A DNA stretch of 42,415 nt from Caccoplasma intestinavium (GTDB lineage: Bacteria; Bacteroidota; Bacteroidia; Bacteroidales; UBA11471). The notes below the pieces were generated by a model, which worked only from the letters and a program-made list of their open reading frames with translations, ran no database searches and was not told where the DNA came from. The DNA is taken from assembly GCA_018715885.1 (NCBI GenBank), contig DVKT01000075.1, forward strand, positions 1 to 42,415, given 5' to 3'. The translations under genes and the position numbers were made by a program. Position 1 is the first letter of the stretch. The number at the start of each line of letters is the position of its first letter. Shown here one piece after another: positions 15,518-23,947 of the stretch.

Positions 15518-16546
15518 TTAGAACGACTCATCGCCGGATTCTACTTCGATATTCACTTTCAGTTTCCCCGCCTCTGTTTTGCCGGCAATGTTCCGTTTCA
15601 CGACACGAGGAATCGTAAGTTTGGTACTGAACGGCTGACTTCCCCCATAAATACCGATTTGAGTCCCATCTGTACCTAAATATATTTTCTTGGCCTCCTC
15701 GGTCAATTCATACATAGACGTATCATTGTAGGCTATATTATCTGCGCCAAAAAGAGTCATGGTATATTTCTCGTCTATCCAGTTCCCTTGCTTTATTTCA
15801 ACATAGCCTCCAATCTTATTATTTGCAAGCATACAATTGTAAAGAGAACAATTTCCTTTTAAGTAACCATCAATAGTTACACCGACCATGATGCAGTTTT
15901 TAAAAATGGCATTAATGACTTCATTCACAGAAAAAAGTAAAGAATTTGCGATCAATAAAGAAGAGTTTCTTGTATTTGACTCAATAAATCGTATAATAGA
16001 ATTGGATAGATTCATAGAAATGGCATCTCCCGGTCCAAAATTTTCAAATCGACATTGAGAAATATAACAATTCTGTGATTTACCGGAGAAATGAAAATTT
16101 TTGAATCTACATTTGATGAATGATGCATTTTGCAGGTACTTTTTGACTACAATATTGGAATAAATATATCCAGAGAAATAAATCCCTTCCACATATAAAT
16201 GATTGGTTTGTTGTTGCAAAGAATCCAATGAAATATCTAGATCTCCGTACAATATCGTTGGATACAATGCTTTCCCTTCGGCGACAGAGAGACTGTCGGC
16301 CTTCGTTTCATATCCCGATCCGTAAATTGTTACCGGCTTGGTAATATCGGTCGCATTGAATCTTCCCGGAGAAAGGGTGATAACACCACCACTTTCAGCG
16401 GCATCCATTGCATCAATAAAAGCATCGTGTCCGAAAAAGAGTTGTACATCATCACCGTTCTGTAAAGTTGCGATTTCTACTTCTTGTGCACATACGTGAA
16501 TCGCGGCCATAACCGCAATAAGCAATAAAAACAGATTTTTTCTCAT
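15518..16546 (-). CDS. Secreted beta-helix-like protein of unknown function
   Basis: This 342-residue protein has a signal peptide (MRKNLFLLLIAVMAAIHVCAQ). DAFIDAMDAAESGGVITLSPGRF and KPVTIYGSG follow, the start typical of right-handed parallel beta-helix (pectate-lyase-like) proteins. A series of short strand repeats comes next, such as ASFIKCRFKNF, CYISQCRFENF, AIFKNCIMVGV and CSLYNCMLANN. The end is a charged tail without a clear T9SS domain. Catalytic residues are not evident, and it may bind a glycan or act as a surface adhesin. It lies between two T9SS-tagged secreted genes on the same strand. Confidence 0.7.
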   Translation of the reverse strand: MRKNLFLLLIAVMAAIHVCAQEVEIATLQNGDDVQLFFGHDAFIDAMDAAESGGVITLSPGRFNATDITKPVTIYGSGYETKADSLSVAEGKALYPTILYGDLDISLDSLQQQTNHLYVEGIYFSGYIYSNIVVKKYLQNASFIKCRFKNFHFSGKSQNCYISQCRFENFGPGDAISMNLSNSIIRFIESNTRNSSLLIANSLLFSVNEVINAIFKNCIMVGVTIDGYLKGNCSLYNCMLANNKIGGYVEIKQGNWIDEKYTMTLFGADNIAYNDTSMYELTEEAKKIYLGTDGTQIGIYGGSQPFSTKLTIPRVVKRNIAGKTEAGKLKVNIEVESGDESF

Positions 16547-16574
16547 AATCGGCTATTTTTTAATTATACATAAA

Positions 16575-16665
16575 GTAATCCGCACCGGAAAATATTGCAG
16601 AATTCCATTGAAAGGACAGATTTTCATTCCTTGCACATATCGCAAAAACTTCCGATGCGGATTAC
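16575..16665 (-). promoter_or_regulatory. Long structured intercistronic element
   Basis: Arms of 15 bases (16575-16589 and 16651-16665) pair perfectly on the - strand RNA if one G-U wobble is allowed. On the + strand the same position is a C-A mismatch. The 61-base interior contains smaller possible hairpins, for example TTGC and GCAA around GATATGT. It begins 7 bases after the stop of the 1123-residue gene and ends 28 bases before the next start. It could be an attenuator, RNA-processing element or structured leader. Confidence 0.5.
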
Positions 16666-16672
16666 AAATTCA

Positions 16673-19600
16673 TTATTCGACAATCAGTTTGATAATGCAT
16701 TTTTCTTGACCGTTATCCAAAAGGAGAAGATAGAACCCTGCGGATAAATGGTCGGCCGGGATAGACATTTCCCCCACTCCCGGATATATCATCGACTGAT
16801 GAGCCGTTACACCTGATGTTGACACCAGTCTCACGTTCCACTCTCCCGAAACATCGCCTTCGGGCTTTATATGTATCGATTTATCCCCCGGGAAGAAATA
16901 AGCAGCAAATCCTTTACTTTTATTGGCTGAGTTTTCATCTATGGAAGAAAGATTTATAGGATATTCTACTTCGACCCATATTCCGTCTGCTGTTTCCGGT
17001 GAAACCTGAATTGTTCCTGAAATGGCTTCATACCCCTCTAACTCAATTGTATAACGATGCTCTCCGGGTGCAACATCACCAACCATTATATAACCATCGA
17101 AATCTGTCAGTGCGGTAAGTTTACCATCTAAAATAAGTGTTCCCGCAGAAGTTGTTATGTCAATATCGGGATACATAAGCAATGCGTAGACTTTTGACGC
17201 GGATTCCGATAAAATGATATCGAATGTCTGATTCTCCTTATCTCCTATGAAAATCTCTTTTATGCTGGTATTGTAGCCATAGCAAGAGGCACAAACTTGA
17301 TAGGTCTCACCAGCCATCAAATACCCCCTATAATAAGACCTGTCATCAGAATCAAAAATCTTATTATTATGATATAGAATACAATAAGCACTTTCATCGC
17401 TCAAATCTATGAGTTCACCTTTTTCGTTTTTGAAATAGATAAAAACCTCGCGAAAATTTGAGATATCTATAGTAATAACCCTATCATTATGAATGGAGAA
17501 TTTTTCACTATAACCAGATGGGAATATTTCACATTGATAATTATCCCCTTCTTGCAATATTATTTCTCCTTGGGCTATACCATCCTCATTGGCTGAAAAT
17601 GTGTGATCTGTGATATATTTACCATTATGAGAAATAAAAATATCAATCTCTGCCCCCGGAAGTGACGTGATAACTTTAAAGGTCAATGTATATTCTTTCG
17701 GCGTTTGGTATACTACTTTTATACGGCTATTGCCTTCGACAGTGAAAGAACTGGCCTGCCAATCTGCATCATATAGTTTCATGACACTTGCCTTGTATCG
17801 TCCCTCTTTCAAATAAAAATATTCCGGTAGATCATAATCGAATGTACGGGTATACCCGTTTTCTGCCTCGATTTTAAACAGGTTTTCCCTATTGTAATTA
17901 TCGGGATCATAAAGCGGAAATCCATTTTCATCGACAATGTCGAAGATGACTTTCTTATATACATCGGACGAAAGCTCTATATCGATAGAAGCATCTTCGT
18001 TCAAAGACAAATCGGTATCTTCCAGCACAAGCATTCCATTCCCTTCTGCAGAAGCATTGTAGGAACAAGTATATTCACCGACAGGAAGATAGCATGAGTC
18101 GGCATAATTATTCCACTTGGCCAAGCTTAAAGAATAACTACTCGGACCGTTTATACTTATACTTAAAGAACTTAACGACTCCAATAGGTCGCCGGAAACG
18201 TTCGCATTCACTTTCTTGTAACCTTCATAAGACAGCTCTATCTCTACATCTTCTCCGTCAACCATAATGTCGCCACTCTTTTGTGGAAATGAACTGCCTC
18301 CATAACAATAGTAAGAATATCTGCCTTGTGGCAATTTTACCGTTGTCATACCAGCCTCGTCGGTCGAATTTAAGGAAATGCTGTTACCACCAGATGCCGG
18401 GGTAACTGATATGCTGCCTCCCGGCATAGGAGAACCATCGGGTGCAATAAGTTTGAATGTTACATTCTGGAATCTCGATGCGTCAAATGTATATAATATA
18501 TCTTTATCTTCTCCGTCTACCGTAAATTCGATTTCCTCATTTTTATAACTTATCTGCGTCATCTTGTCATACACATCTACCGTGGCGACATAATTGCTGT
18601 CGATCAGGTAAATAAACCGGGTGGCATTTATCGTATTATATAAGCCCTCCATTTTGATGCGAATATTATCCAATCGGTATTTAGATGTGTCTTCTGGCGA
18701 TATGGATATTTTACGATACTCCTCATACGAGAAAAATTCCGGTGTTTCTGCAACCGAATCAATATCTATCCATTCCTCAAATGTTCCCGGATAATAGAAT
18801 GTACACTGTACATTTTTTTTACGGGATTTAATACTATAAAGATTTGCTATATCGTCATAAGACATGGGACTGCCGTTTAACTCTACTTGAAGTAAGTCGC
18901 GTTGCATATCCGGGCGTAACTTGACATCGACATAAAGCGTCGTATATACATCGGAAAAATGTATCGACTTTTCTATATCCGCATCGACTATATTCAGTTG
19001 TAATTCTTCATAGGCCATATAATCAGGATCCCATACCCGTACGTCATACACATACTCTCCGGGCAAAGCAAACAAAGTAGCACAACCCTGTTGGTCGGTA
19101 CGGAAGCGTTGGCCTGTTCCGTCCATTTCGATCGTAGCATCGGACATAGGCGTCGTCCCGTCCATATCATAAACGGTTATTGTGGCCTGATAAGATTTTG
19201 TGTAATCAAATACCACCTCACAAGGTTCTTCTGTTACGTTTATTTTCTGACCGGCAGGAATAATGTAATTTTGGGGGCATGATACCAGAGTTGCCATATA
19301 CTCGCCTTGCGGAATATAGCAATCATATAAACCATCGGGAGAGGCATAAGAAATATCTATATTATCATATACTCCGACTGTTTGTAGTTTTTCTATCCGA
19401 ATGCCACCGGAGATGCCGGTCCCAGCTCTACCAATAATTCCGACTGAGAGCTTTTGCATATTGGAAAATGGGGTATCTATGACTATTTCCCTATTCCTCG
19501 GATCGGAAATATTTTCAACTTGATTTTGTGGAGCGAACAATATACGGCCACCCAATGACCAATTCCACACTTGTGCCGTCGTATCGACAGCTACCCATGC

Positions 19601-20044
19601 CGTATCTCTCCCGTCATCATTCCATTTGATCGGTAAACTCTGACCCTCTCTGTCTGTTGGTTCGATAGCGATTTTATCATATTCCGAAGATTCTATGCCG
19701 GAGAGTTTGAATACAAATCGGCAAAACCCTTCTGTTTTGACAACGACTGGCTCATCACCCCCATTCCACACAACTTCATAATTAGAGGGTAATTTCCACT
19801 CATAGTAATCGTCAAAGTACATCTCCATGAAATTCATGTTTGTACGCTCAACGATAAACTCCCCGTTTTTGTCTGTTGTAAAACGGGAATAGTCCGCATT
19901 CCAAGAAGAATTCGATTCCGTGATCGAACCTGTTATCCCGACAATAGGATCGCCAAAAGTATCGACGACGCGAACTGTCATCTCTTTTGCATGCAAAGCA
20001 AATGCAAAAAGAGAAAGGAAACCTAGTAAAATAAATTTCTTCAT
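16673..20044 (-). CDS. Large secreted multi-beta-domain protein with T9SS type A sorting domain
   Basis: This 1123-residue protein has a signal peptide (MKKFILLGFLSLFAFALHAK). It then carries a series of beta-sandwich modules resembling carboxypeptidase-regulatory or Cna-B/SpaA-like domains. Several modules begin with a V-x-D-x-x-G-x-P/T motif (VRVVDTFGDPIVG, VYDMDGTTPMSDATIEMDG, LIAPDGSPMPGGSISV, DIVDENGFPLYD) and most close with a G-x-Y strand such as LPGEYVYDV or LPQGRYSYY. The C-terminus (WNVRLVSTSG to LSAGFYLLLLDNG) is a T9SS type A sorting domain. It is probably a surface stalk or adhesin. It is first in the - strand group, about 105 bases from a predicted promoter. Confidence 0.8.
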   Translation of the reverse strand: MKKFILLGFLSLFAFALHAKEMTVRVVDTFGDPIVGITGSITESNSSWNADYSRFTTDKNGEFIVERTNMNFMEMYFDDYYEWKLPSNYEVVWNGGDEPVVVKTEGFCRFVFKLSGIESSEYDKIAIEPTDREGQSLPIKWNDDGRDTAWVAVDTTAQVWNWSLGGRILFAPQNQVENISDPRNREIVIDTPFSNMQKLSVGIIGRAGTGISGGIRIEKLQTVGVYDNIDISYASPDGLYDCYIPQGEYMATLVSCPQNYIIPAGQKINVTEEPCEVVFDYTKSYQATITVYDMDGTTPMSDATIEMDGTGQRFRTDQQGCATLFALPGEYVYDVRVWDPDYMAYEELQLNIVDADIEKSIHFSDVYTTLYVDVKLRPDMQRDLLQVELNGSPMSYDDIANLYSIKSRKKNVQCTFYYPGTFEEWIDIDSVAETPEFFSYEEYRKISISPEDTSKYRLDNIRIKMEGLYNTINATRFIYLIDSNYVATVDVYDKMTQISYKNEEIEFTVDGEDKDILYTFDASRFQNVTFKLIAPDGSPMPGGSISVTPASGGNSISLNSTDEAGMTTVKLPQGRYSYYCYGGSSFPQKSGDIMVDGEDVEIELSYEGYKKVNANVSGDLLESLSSLSISINGPSSYSLSLAKWNNYADSCYLPVGEYTCSYNASAEGNGMLVLEDTDLSLNEDASIDIELSSDVYKKVIFDIVDENGFPLYDPDNYNRENLFKIEAENGYTRTFDYDLPEYFYLKEGRYKASVMKLYDADWQASSFTVEGNSRIKVVYQTPKEYTLTFKVITSLPGAEIDIFISHNGKYITDHTFSANEDGIAQGEIILQEGDNYQCEIFPSGYSEKFSIHNDRVITIDISNFREVFIYFKNEKGELIDLSDESAYCILYHNNKIFDSDDRSYYRGYLMAGETYQVCASCYGYNTSIKEIFIGDKENQTFDIILSESASKVYALLMYPDIDITTSAGTLILDGKLTALTDFDGYIMVGDVAPGEHRYTIELEGYEAISGTIQVSPETADGIWVEVEYPINLSSIDENSANKSKGFAAYFFPGDKSIHIKPEGDVSGEWNVRLVSTSGVTAHQSMIYPGVGEMSIPADHLSAGFYLLLLDNGQEKCIIKLIVE

Positions 20045-20155
20045 ATTTTCTTTCTTTTGCCTACGGCTCTTGATTCGGCATTAATAATATTGACATAGAA
20101 ATGTGCGAGCCGGTAACATTTCTTTTTGGTTTCTCTTATATAATATCCAATATTG

Positions 20156-20163
20156 CAAAGATA
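20156..20163 (-). promoter_or_regulatory. -7 promoter element for the secreted-protein operon
   Basis: On the - strand this reads TATCTTTG, matching TAnnTTTG. Transcription would start near 20152, giving a leader of about 105 bases before the ATG at 20044. It is divergent from the mdh promoter. Confidence 0.5.
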
Positions 20164-20245
20164 TTTTATAATATCAAATGAAAAAAATTTTTTACACATA
20201 AATTTGATAAAAGAATTATTAATGATAATTAGCCTAATCGCCAGA

Positions 20246-20273
20246 TTTGTTAAGATTATTATTCGTATCTTTG
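20246..20273 (+). promoter_or_regulatory. Promoter of malate dehydrogenase
   Basis: TTTG at 20246-20249 and TATCTTTG at 20266-20273 resemble the -33 and -7 boxes, with 16 bases between them. This is slightly shorter than the usual spacing. The ATG is 39 bases downstream of the -7 box. Confidence 0.55.
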
Positions 20274-20312
20274 AGACCAAATCATTCGAATCGAATATTA
20301 AAAATATAAGCT

Positions 20313-21314
20313 ATGAAATTCGTAACAAACGAAAAGCTCACTATCGTGGGTGCTGTCGGCATGATCGGCTCCAATATGGCTCAAACAGCCATTATGATGA
20401 ATTTGACACCTAATATCTGCTTGTACGATCCCTATGCTCCGGGACTGGAAGGTGTCGCTGAGGAACTGTATCATTGCGGTTTTGAAGGAGTAAACATCAC
20501 TTATACGTCCGACATCAAAGAGGCTCTTACCGATGCCAAGTACATCATCAATTCGGGTGGCGCGGCCCGTAAAGCCGGCATGACCCGCGAAGACCTTTTG
20601 AAAGGAAATGCTGCCATTGCCGAAGAGTTCGGGCAAAATGTAAAGAAATATTGTCCCGATGTAAAACATATCGTCATCATCTTCAATCCGGCCGATATTA
20701 CCGGTCTTATCGTACTTTTGCATTCGGGATTGAAACCGTCTCAGGTTACGACATTAGCAGCTCTCGACTCTACCCGATTACGCAGCGAATTGTCCAAGTA
20801 TTTCCAAATATCGATGGACTCTGTCGAAAATTGCCGTACCTACGGCGGACACGGCGAGCAAATGGCTGTGTTTGCTTCTACGGCAAAAGTTAATGGCAAA
20901 CCGCTTTCAGAGCTTATCGGGACGGAGGTTCTCTCCAAAGAGCAATGGGGCGAGATACAACAGAAAGTCATAAAAGGCGGTGCAAATATCATCGCTTTGC
21001 GAGGACGGTCTTCATTCCAAAGTCCGGCTTACGTATCGGTCGAAATGATCGCTGCCGCTATGGGCGGAAAACCTTTCCGTTGGCCGGCCGGAACGTATGT
21101 TTCGAACGATAAGTTCGATCATATCATGATGGCATGGGAAACCGATATTACCGCAGATGGTTGCCATCTGAAACCGGTAAAAGGAACGCCGGAGGAAGAA
21201 GCGGCTCTCGAAAAGAGTTACGAACATCTTTGTGCTCTTCGCGACGAAGTTATTGCCATGGGTGTTCTTCCGGCTATCAGCGAATGGAATAAAATCAATC
21301 CCAACATACGCTAA
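20313..21314 (+). CDS. mdh: Malate dehydrogenase
   Basis: This 333-residue cytoplasmic enzyme interconverts malate and oxaloacetate with NAD(H), serving the reductive branch toward succinate and propionate in Bacteroidales. The Rossmann loop is TIVGAVGMIGSNMA (10-23). Later come NPADITG (125-131), DSTRLRSELSK (152-162), and the catalytic His180 in TYGGHGEQM. The start at 20313 fits the family N-terminus (MKFVTNEKLTIVG). It is monocistronic, with its own promoter and a strong terminator at 21331-21370. Confidence 0.92.
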   Translation: MKFVTNEKLTIVGAVGMIGSNMAQTAIMMNLTPNICLYDPYAPGLEGVAEELYHCGFEGVNITYTSDIKEALTDAKYIINSGGAARKAGMTREDLLKGNAAIAEEFGQNVKKYCPDVKHIVIIFNPADITGLIVLLHSGLKPSQVTTLAALDSTRLRSELSKYFQISMDSVENCRTYGGHGEQMAVFASTAKVNGKPLSELIGTEVLSKEQWGEIQQKVIKGGANIIALRGRSSFQSPAYVSVEMIAAAMGGKPFRWPAGTYVSNDKFDHIMMAWETDITADGCHLKPVKGTPEEEAALEKSYEHLCALRDEVIAMGVLPAISEWNKINPNIR

Positions 21315-21330
21315 ACGATATTGTTCCGAT

Positions 21331-21370
21331 AAAAAAGAGTCATATCCAATATTGGGTATGACTCTTTTTT
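21331..21370. terminator. Bidirectional terminator after mdh
   Basis: Arms 21331-21347 and 21354-21370 form a 17-base stem with one wobble or mismatch position around AATATT. An A6 run begins the left arm and a T6 run ends the right. It can stop mdh on the + strand and the putative RNA on the - strand. Confidence 0.85.
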
Positions 21371-21559
21371 ATGTTCAGCAAATCCCACATAGAATCGAGA
21401 AAAGAGAGAGAGATCAAAACTTTTTAATGGTTAATTCCGACACAATGAATTGGGGCAAATATCGGTGTGAAAAATCTATTCCAGCGTAGAGCCGCAAAAA
21501 AACGGTCTTATTTTACAACTAAACAGATTCGATATGGATTTGCTTTACCAGTAGCCATG
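21331..21559 (-). ncRNA. Putative structured small RNA, possibly 6S-like
   Basis: This non-coding stretch is bounded by a - strand promoter (boxes at 21591-21563) and a strong terminator (21370-21331), predicting an RNA of about 230 bases. Its ends pair: the segments complementary to 21526-21544 and 21377-21396 form an 18-pair helix with one bulge, one mismatch and one G-U pair. The G-U is a mismatch if read on the + strand, which supports - strand transcription. A largely open 129-base middle contains a small terminal hairpin (CCGATA with TGTCGG). A closed end-stem around a bubble is the 6S RNA plan. I recall that the Rfam Bacteroidales-1 motif has been proposed to be 6S RNA, but no comparison was run. 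Confidence 0.5.
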
Positions 21560-21562
21560 TTT

Positions 21563-21591
21563 CAAAGATAACCACTTCTTCTTGATACAAA
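21563..21591 (-). promoter_or_regulatory. Promoter of the putative small RNA
   Basis: On the - strand, TTTG (21591-21588), 17 bases, then TATCTTTG (21570-21563) resemble the -33 and -7 boxes. No coding gene starts downstream on this strand, so it points to a non-coding transcript. Confidence 0.5.
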
Positions 21592-21667
21592 AAAATATTC
21601 GAGGCCTTTTCGTTTTATGGGAAATATCGTTTCATTTTATTTTTTACGAATATTTTTCGGATAATAA

Positions 21668-21697
21668 AAACGGGCTGTACGAATTTACAGCCCGTTT
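21668..21697 (-). terminator. Terminator of the groES-groEL operon
   Basis: AAACGGGCTGTA (21668-21679) pairs with TACAGCCCGTTT (21686-21697), and on the - strand it is followed by a short T-rich tail. It lies 25 bases beyond the groEL stop. Confidence 0.8.
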
Positions 21698-21722
21698 CTT
21701 GATTGTTATAGAGAGTTCAGAA

Positions 21723-23363
21723 TTACATCATGCCTCCCATACCACCCATTCCGGGAGCCATGCCGGCAGCGGGAGCTGCATTTTCTTCTTTCTTATCGGC
21801 AATGACACATTCAGTCGTGAGGAACATACCGGCAATGGAAGCCGCATTTTCGAGAGCTACACGAGTAACCTTAGCAGGATCGATAACTCCGGCAGCAAAG
21901 AAATTCTCGTATTCACCCGTGCGAGCGTTGTAACCGAAATCGCCTTTGCCGTCTTTTACTTTCTGAACGACAACTGCACCTTCGACACCTGCATTTGCAA
22001 CGATTTGACGCAAAGGTTCTTCGATAGCACGTTTGATAATTTCAATACCCGTTGTTTCGTCTTCATTATCGCCTTTCAGGTCGTTCAATGAAGATATGGC
22101 ACGTATATAGGCTACACCACCACCGGGTACGATACCTTCGGCTATGGCCGCACGAGTTGCGCTCAGTGCATCGTCCACACGGTCTTTCTTCTCTTTCATT
22201 TCTACTTCGGAAGCAGCACCGATATAAAGGACAGCAACACCACCGGCCAATTTGGCAAGACGTTCTTGCAATTTCTCCCGGTCGTAATCCGACGTGGTTT
22301 TCTCGATTTGTGCCTTGATTTGAGCTACACGAGCAGTAATAGCTGCTTTGTCGCCCATACCATTTACAATCGTTGTATTTTCTTTATCGACGGTTACTTT
22401 CTCGGCACGACCCAACATATCGATGGTTGTCGATTCGAGTTTGAGACCTTTCTCTTCCGAGATTACGACACCGCCAGTCAATACGGCAATATCTTCGAGC
22501 ATCTCTTTACGACGATCGCCGAAGCCGGGGGCTTTTACAGCACATATTTTCAAAGAGCCGCGCAAGCGATTTACTACCAACGTAGCCAAAGCTTCGCTGT
22601 CGACATCTTCTGCAATGATCAACAAAGGACGACCCGACTGTGCAGTAGCTTCGAGAACGGGCAGCATCTCTTTGAGAGAAGAGATTTTCTTGTCGAAAAT
22701 AAGGATATACGGATTTTCCATTTCGCATTCCATCTTTTCGGTGTTGGTTACGAAATAAGGAGAAATATATCCGCGATCGAACTGCATACCTTCTACGATT
22801 TCTACCGTCGTATCGGTTCCTTTGGCTTCTTCTACGGTAATGACGCCTTCACGTTTTACTTTTTCCATAGCTTCGGCAATAAGTTTTCCGATTTCGCTGT
22901 CATTGTTGGCAGAGATACGGGCAACCGATTCGATTTTAGCCATATCGTCATTTACCTCTTGTGCCTGAGATTTGATATTTTCCACCACACAGGCAACAGC
23001 TTTGTCGATACCGCGTTTCAAATCCATAGGATTGGCTCCGGCGGTAACGTTTTTCAGCCCGACATTGACGATTGCCTGAGCCAATACCGTAGCTGTCGTC
23101 GTACCGTCTCCTGCATCATCTCCGGTTTTAGAAGCCACTTCTTTTACCAATTGGGCTCCCATATTCTGGAAAGCCTCTTCGAGTTCCACTTCTTTCGCTA
23201 CCGAAACACCGTCTTTCGTGATGTGAGGAGCACCGAATTTTTTCTCGATGATTACGTTACGGCCTTTCGGACCGAGAGTTACTTTCACTGCGTTAGCCAA
23301 AGCGTCAACGCCTTTTTTCAGCTCTTCGCGAGCCTCGATATTGAATTTAATTTCTTTTGCCAT
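21723..23363 (-). CDS. groL: Chaperonin GroEL
   Basis: This 546-residue cytoplasmic ATP-dependent chaperonin forms the double-ring folding chamber capped by GroES. Hallmarks are the start MAKEIKFNIEAREELKKG, KVTLGPKGRNV, the ATP site GDGTTTATVLAQ, and the C-terminal Gly-Met tail ending GMGGMGGMM. Length is standard. It is 40 bases downstream of groES, in the usual groES-groEL order, and is followed by a terminator. Long open frames on the opposite strand here are a by-product of its codon usage and are not genes. Confidence 0.97.
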   Translation of the reverse strand: MAKEIKFNIEAREELKKGVDALANAVKVTLGPKGRNVIIEKKFGAPHITKDGVSVAKEVELEEAFQNMGAQLVKEVASKTGDDAGDGTTTATVLAQAIVNVGLKNVTAGANPMDLKRGIDKAVACVVENIKSQAQEVNDDMAKIESVARISANNDSEIGKLIAEAMEKVKREGVITVEEAKGTDTTVEIVEGMQFDRGYISPYFVTNTEKMECEMENPYILIFDKKISSLKEMLPVLEATAQSGRPLLIIAEDVDSEALATLVVNRLRGSLKICAVKAPGFGDRRKEMLEDIAVLTGGVVISEEKGLKLESTTIDMLGRAEKVTVDKENTTIVNGMGDKAAITARVAQIKAQIEKTTSDYDREKLQERLAKLAGGVAVLYIGAASEVEMKEKKDRVDDALSATRAAIAEGIVPGGGVAYIRAISSLNDLKGDNEDETTGIEIIKRAIEEPLRQIVANAGVEGAVVVQKVKDGKGDFGYNARTGEYENFFAAGVIDPAKVTRVALENAASIAGMFLTTECVIADKKEENAAPAAGMAPGMGGMGGMM

Positions 23364-23403
23364 GATTGTAAAGTATAATAGGTTGAATAAACAACGTTAA
23401 AAG

Positions 23404-23673
23404 TTAGAGAATTGCTAAGACATCGGACTGACGCATGATAAGATATTTCTCACCGTCCAATTCCAGTTCAGTACCGGCATATTTCCCATACAATACAGTA
23501 TCACCGGGTTTTACGACCATTTCTTCATCTTTCGTTCCGTTGCCTACGGCTACGATTTCACCTTTCAAGGGTTTTTCTTTGGCTGAATCGGGAATGATGA
23601 TTCCACCTACAGTTTTTTCTTCTGCTGGTGCAGGCTTGATCAATACTCTGTCTGCTAACGGTTTAATGTTCAT
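23404..23673 (-). CDS. groS: Co-chaperonin GroES
   Basis: This 89-residue protein is the usual short Bacteroidota form. It starts MNIKPLADRVLIKPAPAEEK and includes the mobile loop around KTVGGIIIPDSAKEKP. It ends YLIMRQSDVLAIL, with the conserved I/L-x-I/V-type GroEL-contact region in the mobile loop. It is first in the groES-groEL operon. No CIRCE element (TTAGCACTC and its inverted copy) and no clean TAnnTTTG box were found in the 268 bases upstream, so its regulation is open. Confidence 0.96.
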   Translation of the reverse strand: MNIKPLADRVLIKPAPAEEKTVGGIIIPDSAKEKPLKGEIVAVGNGTKDEEMVVKPGDTVLYGKYAGTELELDGEKYLIMRQSDVLAIL

Positions 23674-23947
23674 TTCTTTTTATTTTTAAGTTAATTATAT
23701 AGTTCTTTTTTCTTCTCTTTCCGAGAAAGACACTATTCTTACAGCGAAATCTGTGCCAAACTTTTTTTAGTAAAAAAACTGCCAAAAAGACAGAATATAC
23801 TCTCACCTGCCATATAACAACTGACAAGGATTCTTCTCGACGCTCATTAGATATAATAAAGAGCGAGCCGAATGCAGATTCTTTCACTATCTTTGCAAAA
23901 AACTAACTACGGATTTTTGAGATACAGAATATTCCCGAATTTTGATT
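23674..23947. promoter_or_regulatory. Divergent groES / recQ intergenic region
   Basis: This 274-base AT-rich gap lies between divergent genes. On the + strand TATCTTTG at 23886-23893 is a good -7 box for recQ, 54 bases before its ATG. On the - strand TTTGGCA (near 23763-23757) followed by TAAGAATAG is only a weak promoter candidate for groES. No coding potential or CIRCE element was seen. Confidence 0.45.

Noticed and set aside
15502..15531. Longer start for the T9SS repeat protein
   Set aside because: It would put ten residues in front of a clean signal peptide and overlap the upstream gene.
21582..22091. 169-residue + strand ORF across the groEL 3' end
   Set aside because: It is mostly antisense to groEL and its terminator. 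Composition is unlike a protein, and it is a shadow frame.
22266..23378. 370-residue open frame on the + strand opposite groEL
   Set aside because: It lies wholly antisense to groEL, is Phe/Ser/His-rich without family signatures, and is explained by the codon bias of groEL.
23674..23941. CIRCE-like repeat from CTCTTTCCGAGAAAGA upstream of groES
   Set aside because: The repeat TCTTT-CCGAG-AAAGA has only five-base arms and does not match TTAGCACTC-N9-GAGTGCTAA.
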